From Lineus longissimus (Eukaryota > Nemertea > Pilidiophora > Heteronemertea > Lineidae): a stretch of 64,000 nt of DNA. The position numbers and the translations under genes were made by a program. The stretch lies in assembly GCF_910592395.1 (NCBI RefSeq), contig NC_088311.1, forward strand, positions 436,501-500,500, read 5' to 3'. Positions 23,772-35,785 of the stretch are shown one piece after another. The stretch's first letter is position 1, and each line of letters starts with the position of its first letter. The notes beneath the pieces are model-generated. The model saw nothing but the letters and a program-made list of their open reading frames with translations. It made no database searches and was not told where the DNA came from.

Positions 23772-26700
23772 CTAACTATTGCTCTCTGTCCGCTTCTTCT
23801 GGAATAATGCTAACTTGAGGTTATCCACATGCTCTGCGACCCGTGTGTTTGATGTCTTTGAGGCAGATCGACTGGCTGTGCTTGACTTTCGGCTCGAAGA
23901 TTTTCCTGACGATGTCGTGCTGAAGTCTCGTGGGAATGACCGTGGGCTGTTGTTGCGGGAGCTGCTATTAGATGAGCGATTTCTGGAAAGAAAGTTATGA
24001 CTCTCATCAGAATAAGTTATCCTCTTCACAGATTTCCACTGAAGACATGATAGGACTGGACAAGAGTTGGGATGAAAGGAACCCCCATCTGGAAATTTGT
24101 TCAGGAATATCAACATGGCTCGGAGTTTCCAGATCAACTATAATACTCTCAGTCTCAGAGACAAAGTACACAATGCCTTACCCTTTGTGCTGTCAGTGAC
24201 TGAAGTAGCGAACATCAGACTCAACCTTCAGTGTGGACACTGTGGTCAGGAAGACGATGAGACGACTCAACCTTCAGTGTGGACACTGTGGTCAGGAAGA
24301 CGATGAGACGACTCAACCTTCAGTGTGGACACTGTGGTCAGGAAGACGATGAGCAGACTCAACCTTCAGTGTGGACACTGTGGTCAGGAAGACGATGAGA
24401 CGACTCAACCTTCAGTGTGGACACTGTGGTCAGGAAGACGATGAGACGACTCAACCTTCAGTGTGGACACTGTGGTCAGGAAGACGATGAGCAGACTCAA
24501 CCTTCAGTGTGGACACTGTGGTCAGGAAGACGATGAGCAGACTCAACCTTCAGTGTGGACACTGTGGTCAGGAAGACGATGAGCAGACTCGACATTGAAA
24601 GAAATACTTACTCTTTCTGGTCTTCAAGCCGTAACCCTAACGTCCTGTACAACTCGGTCGTTGACGGTGTTGAGTCCTTGAGCTTGGGGGCAGGGGAGAA
24701 ACATGGGGTTGAGGGAACGAGTTTAGCACCAACATCAGCCACTGGTCCCTTAGTTGATGATGTCTTCCGGATGGAGCTTGTACGAGATGTGGCCTTCTGG
24801 CTGGCAGTGAATGGTGTTATGTTGAGAAACTGCTGCTGTAAGAATGAGGCTCGTTCTTCTTCAAATGTTTTACGCTGGAAAATATGATGGAAACAATCGA
24901 TTAATAGTGTACCAAGGAGTGAGTGTTGCCTCTGTCTAGCCTTCCAAAGTCAAACCCACAGAAGATGAATATCAGAATCAGTTCATTATCATGAAGATAG
25001 AAGCCATGTTAACAGCTAGCCAGCTCAAGATCCCACAACCCAGTGACTTCATAATAGCACTGTACTCCAGGTGCTGACCCAGCCTCCAGATGTGTGAACA
25101 TGCTACCAACTGTGTCTGACAAAGCATCACTAAGTATATGCTAGTGCTTGCTCCTTACCTCGCGTCCGAGTCGTATAGCAGCATCTGTAAAGTTCCTTCT
25201 TTCGTCCTCAAAGTTGGCCTTCTGTTGATAGAACAGCTTCCTCTCCTCCGTCAGCTGATTCTTCTCCTCAAGAAGCTCAGAATCGTTGAAGAAAGAACTC
25301 GAGAAATTCTCAGTCATGGCCGGGATTTGTAACGTTTGGATGAGTTTCTCTTGTTGTTCAATGATGTCTTTATAGCGCTCCAGTTGGCAATTCTTGTCTT
25401 CTAACTGCTGACCTAGTTTTTCTGTGTGTTCTATTGAGCTTGGGAGTGACTCTGGTGAGCCTACAGATACTGAAAAAGGTGAACGTAAGACAGGTGAAGG
25501 GACAAAGTACGAATGAAAGTTAAAATCATCTGAAAAGCATGCATCAGATCAGTGACACAAACACACATTTCAAGTAAAGGCGTTCATCTCTTCAGCTGTG
25601 ACATGAAACTCCTGAACCAGCTGATAAGGCTACCATGACTCTCACCATATCCCCTTCCATCCCCTCCTGGCAGCAACCCCCAAGTGATAACCTGACCACT
25701 TACATCTCTTCCTATACGACCCTCGGACGACTTCCTTCAGGTGGCGACACTTCTCCTTGAAACTCTTCTCGATTCCTTCCCTGACCATATCCACAGGCAT
25801 ATTGAAGTAGCCCTCTGACAACTCATCCACTGATTGGGATGTTGAGACACTGACTGCATCATCATCTTTCTCAGATACTATGGTGCTGTCCTGCAGCAAC
25901 TGAAATCACACAGGAAGACTTAGTTGAATGTAATACTAATAGAGAGAATAAGTCACCTTTCGAACTGCTTTCACCAGCTACCACAACCCCACCATTGTAC
26001 TGGGCAACCAATTACACCCGACCTCCTCCTGGGAATCTTCTTCAACACTGCCTCTCTGTTCTGCCTGGAAGAATCAGGCACCAAACTAACAGAACTCTCA
26101 GAAGACCAAGAGCAGGTAAAAAGCAACTGCTGACAGGAGTCCATCTGAGCCTTTGAGATGCCATGCAGCTTACTAACATCCCAACACCTACTCACCCCTG
26201 GTTCTGACTTTAGCGGTGATTCAGGTTGGTGGTTGACGACCGAGATGAGTTCTCGCTGCAACTCGCGCAGACACTGCCTTAACTGATCGTTCTCTACCAT
26301 CAGCTCCTTCTGCTTCTCCTCGTAGTTCCCGATGATGAGACGGTACATGTCCTCTTCATGTCTGAAATCAAGTAGGCAGGTGGTATCACTGATGGGGATT
26401 CGAGAGTCAAGTTGATAAAATACACACCTAGATAACTTGGCACACATCACTGCTCTTCAAGCATTTTGTCATGTGATGAGGATACCAAATCATGCGGGGA
26501 AGCCTACACCTCTCTCTATCAAACAAGGAACAGGTTAGCTTGTCTTATTGGATGTCATCTTCTTTACCACTTCTCCACAATGCAAGAGTTTCATGCATGT
26601 TCAGCTCTTCGTGGAGCCAGTGACAGCAGTCGCGTTAACAAGCTTGACTTACTTTGAGCCTGTTTTCCATGTGCCTCTCTTGCCATCAGATCGCTGGAGC

Positions 26701-29163
26701 GAGTTCAAGATGTCCATACCTGAGAGAGAGAGAGAGAGAGAGAGCAAATGTGTTAGCACGAAGAATAGAATACCAGATGAGACAAGTTCAGTGACTCATC
26801 ACGTGCTTGGCAGACGACAGCCGAGTAAACCGGAAAACATCAAACAAGTCGTCATATGAGGAGAACACGGCAAGGATGCCTTGTTAGATAATCAGCACGG
26901 TGTTCTTTACTCCTTCAGGACGAACTTTGGTTCAAACTATAAGAGTGAGTAAGAGAGCGATGATGGTACCTATTCTCCTCTCCTGGTTCTTGTCTGTCAG
27001 CTGCTGATGTAAGCGCTCCTTTAGTTTATTGATCTCTCTCTCTTTCTTCTTCTGGTCATGTTTGAACTGAGCGTCACGATGCGCGATCACAGACAGCAAC
27101 CTCTTCACCTCATCTTTCTCCGCCTTGAGTTTGTTGACCAATGATTTGTTCTTGTTGAGGACTTGTCGTTCCTTCTCTTCGAACCTTCCAATCTCTCTCT
27201 CGTACTCCTTACAGGTCTCTTTCAGTCGCACCGTATGCTGCTGAAGGTGATCAATGTCATTGTCTGTACGCTGTTTACTGGAAGGCAAAATGGCTATCAT
27301 TAAACTCTTTTCGCTAATGACTGATGGTTGCAAATACATGCAGTTTCAATAACTTGAAGGCAACATAGAAAATACAGAGAATGAAAGAAAAGCTACGTAG
27401 ATGGACTCCTTTTAAAGAGAAAAGGCTGTTATGGTGACAGTGTTCTGCTTACTGCTGAGGGAGGGTCAAAGGTGACATCCAAAGAACACATTGATATCCC
27501 AACTTTTCCAAACGAAATGTGGTACCAGAGCCAAGCTTTACTCACCGCCCTTTCTTCGAAGGATGCTTTTTATTCGGCATACTAGGGATCTCATTAATGC
27601 ATGATGCAATCAGGTAATGCATAACAGTCCTCACAGACATGATGAAAGTTAGGAGGGCTAATTTTGTTGGAAGCAGTAAGCACAAAGTTTGATAAACACT
27701 CCAAAATGAAAAGAGAGCAGACTGACTAGTCGCTGCTCCTTCTAAGAAATAATCCCCAAGTGAGCTGACTGAGACAGCAGGGCAGAAACAATGTCCCAAT
27801 GTAGTCCTTTCCAAAACAACACTAGACCAAAACCAGCAAGATCCTCTGTCTAAAAGAAAGTGACTTAGTTATCAGGTATAAGATGAGTACCTGGGCTCAT
27901 CGGATGGAATGGATTACCCAGTGGGGACCAAAGGATGTTATAAGGGGCCATGTTTATTGGGTGGTATCTCCCAAGGTGTCATAAATCTATAAATATAAAC
28001 ATATGCTATTGGTAACTAATGCTAAGAAAAGATTAATGACATAGATTTAAAGCATTGCTAATCTTACTAATTACTCCCAGGCTAATTATCTTCCATTGTC
28101 ACAGTAAGCACTCAAAACTTGCTTCCAGCATTCTCTAAGCTTGGCTTGTATCACTAACCAAACAAGCCAACTTGCTCAAACTCATTGTTTTAAAGGTGAC
28201 CCATTGTGATCATAGGAGTGAGCTCAGGATGTGATCTTAGCACATAACTCCCCAACAACACAAGGGGCAGGTGGCCAACTGCTCAGCTGAGAACAAGACA
28301 CCCAAGTGATTGTTTATTTGTTACTCTTTGCCTCTTGCTTTCACCGTGGACGTGTGGGTGGAGGAGGAGGCACTGGGCTTCTTACTTTGTTTCTAAATCC
28401 TCCCTAATTCTGCTACTCTTCTGGTGTAGCTTGAGTAACTCATGCATGTTGTTCACCATCACCACCATATCAAACGTGTCAGAGTTATTCTGGTACATGG
28501 ACTTGAAGCCTACCATCGTCAGCTCCTGCAACAATCAAGAGACGTTATAAAACTCCCAATAATAAGTACAAATTTAGGCCGATGAAGACTTTTTACAGGT
28601 TGGGACCAAGGCATGACATGCCAGATGGCCATCTCCCGGCCGTGGTGAGAAAGCTATGACCAGGGCCGTGTAGTTGGTCAAACTGGTTGTTGAGGTCATC
28701 AGATGAGAAAAAAATGAGGTGAAGCAACCATAGCAGGCATTTATATATCGTTCCTAAAATTAGGATAATCCAAAGACCTGCTATGGGGGATACGAGAAGG
28801 TTGGTGATGGCACTGAAGAAAGGTTCTACCAGACTGTTGTTTGAAGGTCAACATCAGCCCTCAGTGAGAGGCATAAGAAGTTGAATGAGAGAGAGAGTCA
28901 ACAAGCAGTCTTCTCACCTGGTTCAAATAAGCCACACACTGGTCGATGTTGTCCCTTGTACAAAACACATCATCCATATTCATATAATCCTGTTTGCTTT
29001 TATGTGGTGATGGTGTGAAATGCAGCTCATGTATCCCGGAGATGACGTCGCCGTTCCTCTTATGTGCAGGTGTCTGAGACTTGGTCATGATGAGGGAGAG
29101 GAATGCATCCTCGCTGCTCCGCGACCTCAGGGCAGTCCAGTCTCCCATCCTCTCTACCTGCAT
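23772..29163 (-). CDS. SSX2IP: Afadin- and alpha-actinin-binding protein
   Basis: SSX2IP (ADIP/Msd1) is a coiled-coil protein that anchors microtubules at centrosomes and basal bodies and links afadin to alpha-actinin at junctions. Nine coding exons in coding order are 29163-28918, 28525-28386, 27277-26970, 26719-26653, 26361-26196, 25899-25704, 25469-25159, 24874-24612 and 23982-23772. They make 635 residues (human 614) with all phases consistent. Recognisable family blocks are DNIDQCVAYLNQ then ELTMVGFKSMYQ, the basic coiled coil KKKEREINKLKERLHQQLTD (about 130-235), GMDILNSLQRSDGKRGTWK, EEDMYRLIIGNYEEKQKELM, a second coiled coil ending RRNFTDAAIRLGRE, and RKTFEEERASFLQQQFLNIT. The C-terminus is Ser-rich and not recognisably conserved. 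Two in-frame starts exist, 29163 and 29148; the second gives MGDW, which matches the vertebrate start. The exon begins with untranslated bases after an acceptor at about 29211. Confidence 0.92.
24219..24586 (+). repeat. 46-bp minisatellite in SSX2IP last intron
   Basis: Eight units begin at 24219, 24265, 24311, 24357, 24403, 24449, 24495 and 24541. Each contains CAGTGTGGACACTG, an imperfect palindrome with CAGTGT and ACACTG arms. Units alternate between GATGAGACG and GATGAGCAG ends. On the coding strand the array starts about 25 bases after the donor at 24611, so it sits against the 5' splice site. The period equals that of the 18.4-21.6 kb array, but the sequence is different. Confidence 0.93.
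26722..26742. repeat. (GA)n tract serving as SSX2IP polypyrimidine tract
   Basis: An uninterrupted GA run on the forward strand is a CT run on the coding strand, ending directly at the CAG acceptor of the 67-bp exon 26719-26653. Length polymorphism here could affect inclusion of that small exon, which encodes the conserved MDILNSLQRSDGKRG block. Confidence 0.75.
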
Positions 29164-32100
29164 CGAGTGCCAGCGGACGACTAGTTACACATCCAGCTGA
29201 AATAGTGAAATGACAAGATGGGAGAAATCAAAAAGACATGTTTTTGCTCTTTCCCTATTTTCAAATTGCAGAGCAATCTGCCAGGATCAGCACTGCCACT
29301 GATTGAATATTCACCCTGCAATCTACAGCATAGATGTTCTAAACGAAATGAGCCAATGTTAGTATTGAGGCAAAGCCACTCGTAAATGAAGCAGAAATAT
29401 ACATACTCCGAGACAGCCTTCCACCAAATCTGACACGAACTTCATCGCAACACGAAGAGGAGTTAATCGATTTTATTGCACATAAAGCCCTGCATTCACG
29501 AGCCATGAACATCACTAAGCACTTATTTAGTGGAATATCCGACTCAAGCTTCATGAGAATGAGGGATATTCCCACGTTGGGTAGAAGAACAAACAAGTCC
29601 TGAACTCTTCCGGTTTCAAATCAGGGAACAATGAGGAAAACAAACAGTCACGATGAGACATAAATCAACATAAACTGACCTGTTTCACAAATGATTGATT
29701 CTCATGAAGACTGATCTTCAATGAATACGGAAATAATCACAATCCAATAGACGATATTGTGCAAACTAGAGGCCTACATTGTGTGCTATCCTGTGGCGAT
29801 AGTCCAATTTTTCTAAGTATGGCATGTAAATGATAAAGATCAACATGTGCACAACGAATGTACAGATGAAATGCCAATAAAACATCGACATGTTGACAAT
29901 AACAAGTTCACAACAATGTGTACCATTTAGAGTTCAATAATTTTGAGCAGCATAAAAGTTGAAACTCAAAATCAAAGCTTTGGCAATAGCAATTAGCACG
30001 TTCACCGAGTGGACTGATCCCATGCTAAAGGAAATGGGATCAGACGTAAATGTACAAATGTTACCAAAAGGATTAGCCTGCAACTTTAAGAACAGTACAC
30101 TCATATTACAACACATTGAAGATTTCACATGAAAGGCAAATTTTTGGTTATCCTTTCTCGATACACCTTCATTCATACAGTTAAAACTTTTAACAAAATC
30201 CCGAGGCTTTTCATGTACACCTTCTCCTAACTTACAAATCACTGAACAGAAGATGTGTCACTTTCAGCATCCTAGTATCAGTCTTGTGTGAAGGAAGGAT
30301 CTGTAATGAGACTAGCACAACCAGGACCTGTCCAATTTACAAACCAGTCACCTGAATAAACCAATCATACAGCTATAAAGATATACTTGTACTGATGTCA
30401 CTTAGAACTGACTGACAAGACAGAGACAAAGGTCATACTCTTGAAACCTTTTAGCCATTATCCAGGCGATTAGCTAGGTTTCAAACGCCGCAGGTCAAAA
30501 GAATGGAGCTTCACCTCACGGGTCTGTCGATACGAGGAGTTAATATTAGGTCGATGCGTAAACAATCACCTCGAGAACAGGAGGCCTGTGGTGTTGAACA
30601 AGCAGTATGATTTACATGGGAGCACTGCCACAATCGAAGGAACAAGTGATTGTTTAAAATGGCATGATTGATAGAGTGCAGTGTAGTGGGAGGGTCATCA
30701 TTCAACTGAACTCAGGCCTAACTACATGTAAGACTTCATGGCCCAGGAACTAAGTTGCACCAACCAATGCTCCCTTAGATGAGCCATGTGGAGACTTGGA
30801 CTCAAACCACAGCCACACTAACAGCACGAAGTCTCCAGATCATGCCATTTGTCTCAGAAAGTCAATGTCACAAAATGATGACACAGGGACTGAAAAAGAT
30901 GCCGCCCAATAAATGACAACTGAACCAACAGTAAACATAACCTGGGGCTGTTGATCAATACGAGGAGGGATAGATCACCTGGAGATCAATAAGTAATGAT
31001 AACAGATCGTTTCCCATCGGCAATACCCCATGAATAAACTCATTAGCTATGAATCATCAAACCTTCAACACACACAACCTGTGAATCATTTGTAACTACA
31101 AAACTTGGCAACACGACGTACAAAGGTGATGTCGGACTCTTGATGCAAGACAACAAATAGAGTCTCCCCAACGGAAAGCACAAGATGGAACTCTCCAAAG
31201 GGGTTCACTGTCTGTTGGGCTTGCCAAGCTCACCCAAAACTTTTTTTACAACCAATCGTCGATTGACTACAAAATTCAATTCAATGCAGTCTGTAGGATA
31301 ATTCAACCATCCTCTCGCAAACGGGGCCTACAACACATTACTTCTCCTTACGCACTGGTGTAGGTACATGTATATGTATCGAGTGAAATGGCCTGATATT
31401 GTCAGGATGTCATTCAACAGGCTTTTTCGAAAACAATTTGCTCAAAACATGTTGAGACTGCTTACAAATCACTTACTACAGTGACTTATTGGTCTGATAT
31501 CGCCAGGTGATCGGCATCCACATGTGTACACACATGGAACTTGCTTCTTGAGAAACATCAACAATATTCTCAGAACTTAAAGAAGGTGAACCACATTCTA
31601 CGCGAGTCTGAGATATGATATGATGGCAAAAGCCAAACAAACAACAGACTGCTGAGATATTTGTGGTCGATTATTCATGCAACGATTTTCTCAAACTTTT
31701 TTCCATACATTTTTTCACTTTTCTTTTATTAAAACTAAAAGAGGTCTATGATGTTTTTATCGAAACTGGCTGCGCTTCCATTCTTACAAATAACACAACG
31801 AAGGTGACGTGTTTGGCAGTGATTAAACAAGATCTATTCATGCAGTGTACATGGTGCATGGATGCAGAGAGACTACTGACCAATTAATTACTATACTAAT
31901 GATAGTAGCCTTTAGGCCTATGGCTATAGGACTCGCCACACATCTAAAAAAAGAACAACATCACAATAAAACGTGTAATAAATTTTAAAAAACGAACTTA
32001 CCATTTGCAAAAGAATACAGCTAACGTGTCCTCACATACATAGGCCTTTGCTCATTTCAGACGTTAATAACGCATTCTTTATTAATGACAATAGAAAATA

Positions 32101-32392
32101 AACGACAGTTTTGTTGGCATTTCACACAAAAATTTACAAAACTTTCAAACAACTTTGCCGATTTAGTTCGAGCCGCCCTTTTGTATTTTTAAACCAAACA
32201 AAATTAGTTTTTGAGTATGATAACGTATCAATCAAGAAACCATTGAAAACCATTTAAAAAATAACCATGCTATTTTGTTAAGACGATATTCATCTGTCAC
32301 ATTTCAGTAAAGTTTTATTAAAGTCTAATTGAGATGGATTGGCGGCTAGAATTAAAGTTTGTACCGTATGGTGTCGCCACTGAGGTCTCGTT
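29164..32392. other. SSX2IP upstream region, no exon seen
   Basis: The SSX2IP 5' UTR probably continues through one or more non-coding exons, as the first coding exon is preceded by an acceptor. I cannot place them. The region is AT-rich and has no recognisable coding exon on either strand. Confidence 0.4.
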
Positions 32393-33091
32393 AGGTCTCA
32401 TTAGGGAGTTTTTCCCAAATGTACGCGATGATGACGTGCCCCATTAACAGGACGTAACATCTATTTTAAAATGCGTTTCCAAAGTGAATGCATGAGGACA
32501 ACCCATTTGTGTCGTATATCACTGGAAACGCACAATTCCCCTGATTCTGCAGGATGTTAAATCGGGCATTTTGTTTCTTTAAATAAATCATAAGCGTCGC
32601 ATTTGCTCCTAGCTCTGTTCACCATCCCAAATGGCAATATTGCCAATTGGGCCAGACAATCACGAAAAACCCCAAATATCATACTTTTCTTCCTGAATAA
32701 TTCTTACAGTGACTATTCTTCCATGAAAGACAGTTGGTTACGCTACACAAAAAAAAAACCGAGGGTCAACAATTGAACTTTTGAGATATTTTGAATTTTG
32801 CACAAATCAGCGAAAAACGCACCAACTGGCACTGGACGGCATTTCAACACGGGGCCGACGCACATCCCAAGTTCAGTGTACACACACGTCGGCAACAACA
32901 GTAAAATGCGTAGTTTCTTGTTAGCCGCCTATTGAGTAGCGCTCTAGGTTTCAGAAACTCCAGAAAAACATGTCTTTGCCAAAACAACTGCTGAATCAAC
33001 ACTGACATACTGTGAGGACCGAGAAATCAATGATTTTAGGAACTACGGTGGGGGCGCATGAATAAAAAAAAACAACTCCCTAATGAGACCT
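32393..33091. mobile_element. Candidate non-autonomous DNA element with terminal inverted repeats
   Basis: AGGTCTCATTAGGGAGTT at 32393-32410 is exactly matched in reverse complement by AACTCCCTAATGAGACCT at 33074-33091. This gives a 699-bp element with 18-bp perfect termini. The interior is non-coding. Just outside the left end is another AGGTCTCGTT (32383-32392), a near-copy of the terminus. No clear target-site duplication is visible, so the class (MITE or foldback) is open. Confidence 0.6.
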
Positions 33092-33239
33092 GAATGTGCT
33101 ACCTCGAAAGAATCCAACAAGCAGTCTTACAGCAACTTCGTGGACCAGAGTAAGGCCTGGAAGAATTTCCTAGCCCAGTGCAAAAGAGTCGCAGAACCCT
33201 TAGAGCAGCAACCCAATGAAGAGAAGCTGTTTAGGGAAA

Positions 33240-33605
33240 ACATGACTGCAATTAATCAACTGTTGCATATACATGACTGTATAGCAAAATAGACAAAATT
33301 AGCAAAGATATGCACATGTCACGGGTATTTGGTAAGCAGGCGTTCGTCTATTACGCGATCACGACTACTTCAAATACGTTGAGCAGAGAAACGAAAGTTT
33401 GATACCTAACTAATTTCTGAAAGATCAATATTTTGGTTTTGCTAATGTGCCTTCATTATTACATTCTTTCGTTTTCATCTCAAGAAATATCAACCTGAAA
33501 GTGATCTTGATTTTATCGATAGATACCTCTTACACTAATTAATATTCTAATGTAAGAGTTTCTTTTAGTATATTTGTCATAACAATTTTACAATACCCAA
33601 AATAT
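33240..33605 (+). repeat. Left arm of a large inverted repeat
   Basis: This arm matches 34458-34830 in reverse complement with scattered substitutions and small indels. Corresponding words include GTTGCATATACAT, TTAGCAAAGATATGCAC, GGCGTTCGTCTATTACGCGA, TGATACCTAA, CAAGAAATATCAACCTGAAA and ATTTGTCATAACAATTTTAC. It immediately follows the candidate 699-bp element and a short open stretch (33083-33292) that I cannot assign. Confidence 0.8.
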
Positions 33606-33918
33606 CGGTCATACCAGCAGACCACAGGCCTAGTCTACATATAGGCCCCTACTATAAATCAGATACTTGGTCCTGGTCAATTGGACAGATTACCACTCGG
33701 AAGAGATTGTCCCCATGTTTATTAGAAATGTCTTTAGGACCGACTGACTGATGTGACTGTCCATAATTATGATTATTGGAGATGTCTCTTGGACAAATTT
33801 CTCTTCGAGTAATTTCTAATTGAGGAGCCAGCACATTGGCATGTGTGATATTATCATCAGTATCTTTGTCACAATTCTGTACCCACTTTCATCTCGGTTG
33901 TGTTGGAATTTGTTTCAG

Positions 33919-33985
33919 GTCCCGCACATTCCAAGAAACCCAATGTTCTGTTGATTTTTGTGGATGATTTAAGGCCGAATCAGTC
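33919..33985 (+). pseudogene. Iduronate-2-sulfatase-like exon relic (N-terminal)
   Basis: After an acceptor (TTTGTTTCAG) the reading is KKPNVLLIFVDDLRP, the N-terminal metal-binding strand of sulfatases; the two Asp would bind calcium. The DLRP ending is characteristic of the iduronate-2-sulfatase group. The expected continuation (a GCYG-type segment) is absent: sequence passes directly into 69-bp repeat units and a stop. No exon with the CxPSR active-site motif was found, so this is treated as a broken fragment. Confidence 0.55.
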
Positions 33986-33989
33986 CTGG

Positions 33990-34165
33990 CTGTTCGATCG
34001 TGTTGACAAGGTGAGAGAGATGAGACGGTCACAGCCAGGCCAAATCAGTCTTTGCTGCTCTGCCAAGTTGTCAAAATGGTAAGAGAGATGAGACGGTCAC
34101 TGTCAGGCCGAATCAGTCCTGGCTGCTCCACTGTGTTGACAGCATGGTGATAGAGATGAGACGTC
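33990..34165 (+). repeat. 69-bp repeat cluster, forward
   Basis: Two to three degenerate units carry GAGAGAGATGAGACGGTCAC, then a CAGGCC...AATCAGTC block and a GCTGCTC block; the shared word recurs 69 bases apart. Units of the same family lie in the opposite orientation at 35210-35700. Confidence 0.75.
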
Positions 34166-34169
34166 ACAA

Positions 34170-34384
34170 GTCCAAGGGCAACTCAGCCCCTCACAAACTT
34201 TGGTCGATTTCGCCAATGATGAAACTGCTTCTAGGCTGTACCACAGCACTTTAAGCTGTAGCAGCGCCAAGCAACAGTCAATACAAATGTTCGCTGCTGT
34301 ACATCCAGTGACCAAGCAAAAGAAGCATCGGTACAGCAAGAAGTAGCAACAACTCGCAAAAGGGGATCCTTGTCTGACTGGTGA
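34170..34384 (+). repeat. Dispersed repeat, uninterrupted copy
   Basis: This copy starts at CTCAGCCCCTCACAAACTTT and ends at GGGGATCCTTGTCTGACT. The same sequence recurs at 37007-37562, but there it is split by about 340 bases holding a sulfatase-like exon. A weaker match to its last 35 bases lies near 17440. Confidence 0.8.
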
Positions 34385-34457
34385 CTGCACCACATGGTAG
34401 GTCACCATCAAATAAGGGAGTAAACCCAGCACAGCTGGATAGAGGGCGAAGCATATT

Positions 34458-34830
34458 TTGGGTAATGTAAAATTGTTATGACAAATGTATCAAAAAAACA
34501 CTTCCATTAGAATATTTATTAGTGTAAGAGGTATCCATCCATCAGATCAAGATCACTTTCAGGTTGATATTTCTTGAGATGAAAACGAAAGAATATAATA
34601 ATGAAGGCACATTAGCAAAACCAAAATATTTATCTTTCAGAAAATAATTAGGTATCAAACTTTCGTTTCTCTCTTCATCGGAGTATTTAAAGTAGTCGTG
34701 ATCGCGTAATAGACGAACGCCTGCTGACCTAATTCTCCTTGCACATTGATAAGTGCATATCTTTGCTAAATTTGACTATTTTGCTAAACAGTCTAAACAA
34801 TGTATATGCAACATTGTTAATTAATTCTAA
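34458..34830 (-). repeat. Right arm of a large inverted repeat
   Basis: This is the reverse-complement partner of 33240-33605, about 850 bp away. The spacer holds a sulfatase-like exon relic, 69-bp repeats and a dispersed repeat. The arms are diverged enough that the duplication is not recent. Confidence 0.8.
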
Positions 34831-35044
34831 GATATGTATGCATGCCATGGTGACCAATTGTCACCGATTGTTGATGCCTGGGACATGACCTATCCTCCCA
34901 TGCAGCTTCCTCCCATTCTGCCATTGCAGGCCCCTACATCCTCTATAATGGTACCGGTACTGTTTACATCAGTCAAAGAGACACATATTGATGGATACCA
35001 TCGGTATGTGGTCTCGAGAAGCCGGTTCCAATGACCACTCGTAC

Positions 35045-35213
35045 TCTGGAAAGAAGCTGAGATTGCTCTGGGACTCGCTAGTCCCCACGGGCCCGACTAT
35101 CAAACACCGGCACCCCGACATGCTCGTCTTCGATGAGAAGGAAAAGGAGATAGCTGTCAGCTCCGACAGACACGTCCTAGCACGTGCTGAGGAGAAACGA
35201 TCGAAGTACTGTG
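35045..35213 (+). mobile_element. LINE reverse-transcriptase C-terminal fragment
   Basis: The frame reads KKLRLLWDSLVPTG, then HRHPDMLVFDEKEKEIAV and finally EEKRSKY. This matches the pattern found after the polymerase domain of many LINE ORF2 proteins: a WD block, PD(I/M)(V/L)xxD, KEK, then an acidic stretch and KY. The Cys-Pro-Trp-Asp segment usual between the last two blocks is lost. The fragment is about 55 residues and has no polymerase motifs nearby, so it is a dead relic. Confidence 0.55.
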
Positions 35214-35700
35214 GCTTTGACTATCTCATCTCCCTCATCATGTTGTCAACACGGTGGAGCAGCCAGGACTAATTCGGCCTGGCTATGACCGTTTCATCTC
35301 TCTCATCATGCTGTCAACACAGTGGGGCAGCCAGGACTGATTCGGCCTGGCTGTGACTTCCTCATCTCTCTCTGTGACTGCGTCATCTCTCTCGCCACGT
35401 TGACCACTTAGCAGAGAAGCCAGGACTGATTTGACATGGCTGTGACTGTCTCATCTCTTTCACCATATTAACAACTAGGCAGTGCGGCGAAGACTGATGC
35501 GGCCTGACTGTGACTGTCTCTTCACCTTCATCATGTTGTCAACACGGTGGAGCAGCTAGCCAGGACTGATTCAACCTGGCTGTGACTGCCTCATCTCTCG
35601 CACCATGTTGACAACTTGGCAGAGCAGCCAAGACTGATTTGGCCTGTCTGTGACTGTCTAATTATCTCTCTCATCATGTTGGAGCAGCCAGGACTGTCAA
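35210..35700 (-). repeat. 69-bp repeat cluster, reverse
   Basis: About seven diverged units of the 33990-34165 repeat lie in reverse orientation, recognised by recurring TCATCTCTCTC, ATGTTG(A/T)CAAC, GGAGCAGCCAGGACTGATT and GGCCTGGCTGTGACTG blocks. Confidence 0.75.
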
Positions 35701-35785
35701 ACAGTTGTGTGAGCTCACTAGAGCTTGTTCTTACATAACAGTATAAATCTAAAATAAATATAATATATATATAAAACCGTCATCG

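Noticed and set aside
18437-24586. Regular direct repeats resembling a CRISPR array
   Set aside because: There are no unique spacers between repeats and the surroundings are clearly animal genes; these are minisatellites.
33083-33292. 69-codon forward open frame beside the inverted-repeat element
   Set aside because: It overlaps the element terminus and the inverted-repeat arm, and I do not recognise the peptide. It could be a decayed exon but cannot be supported as a gene.
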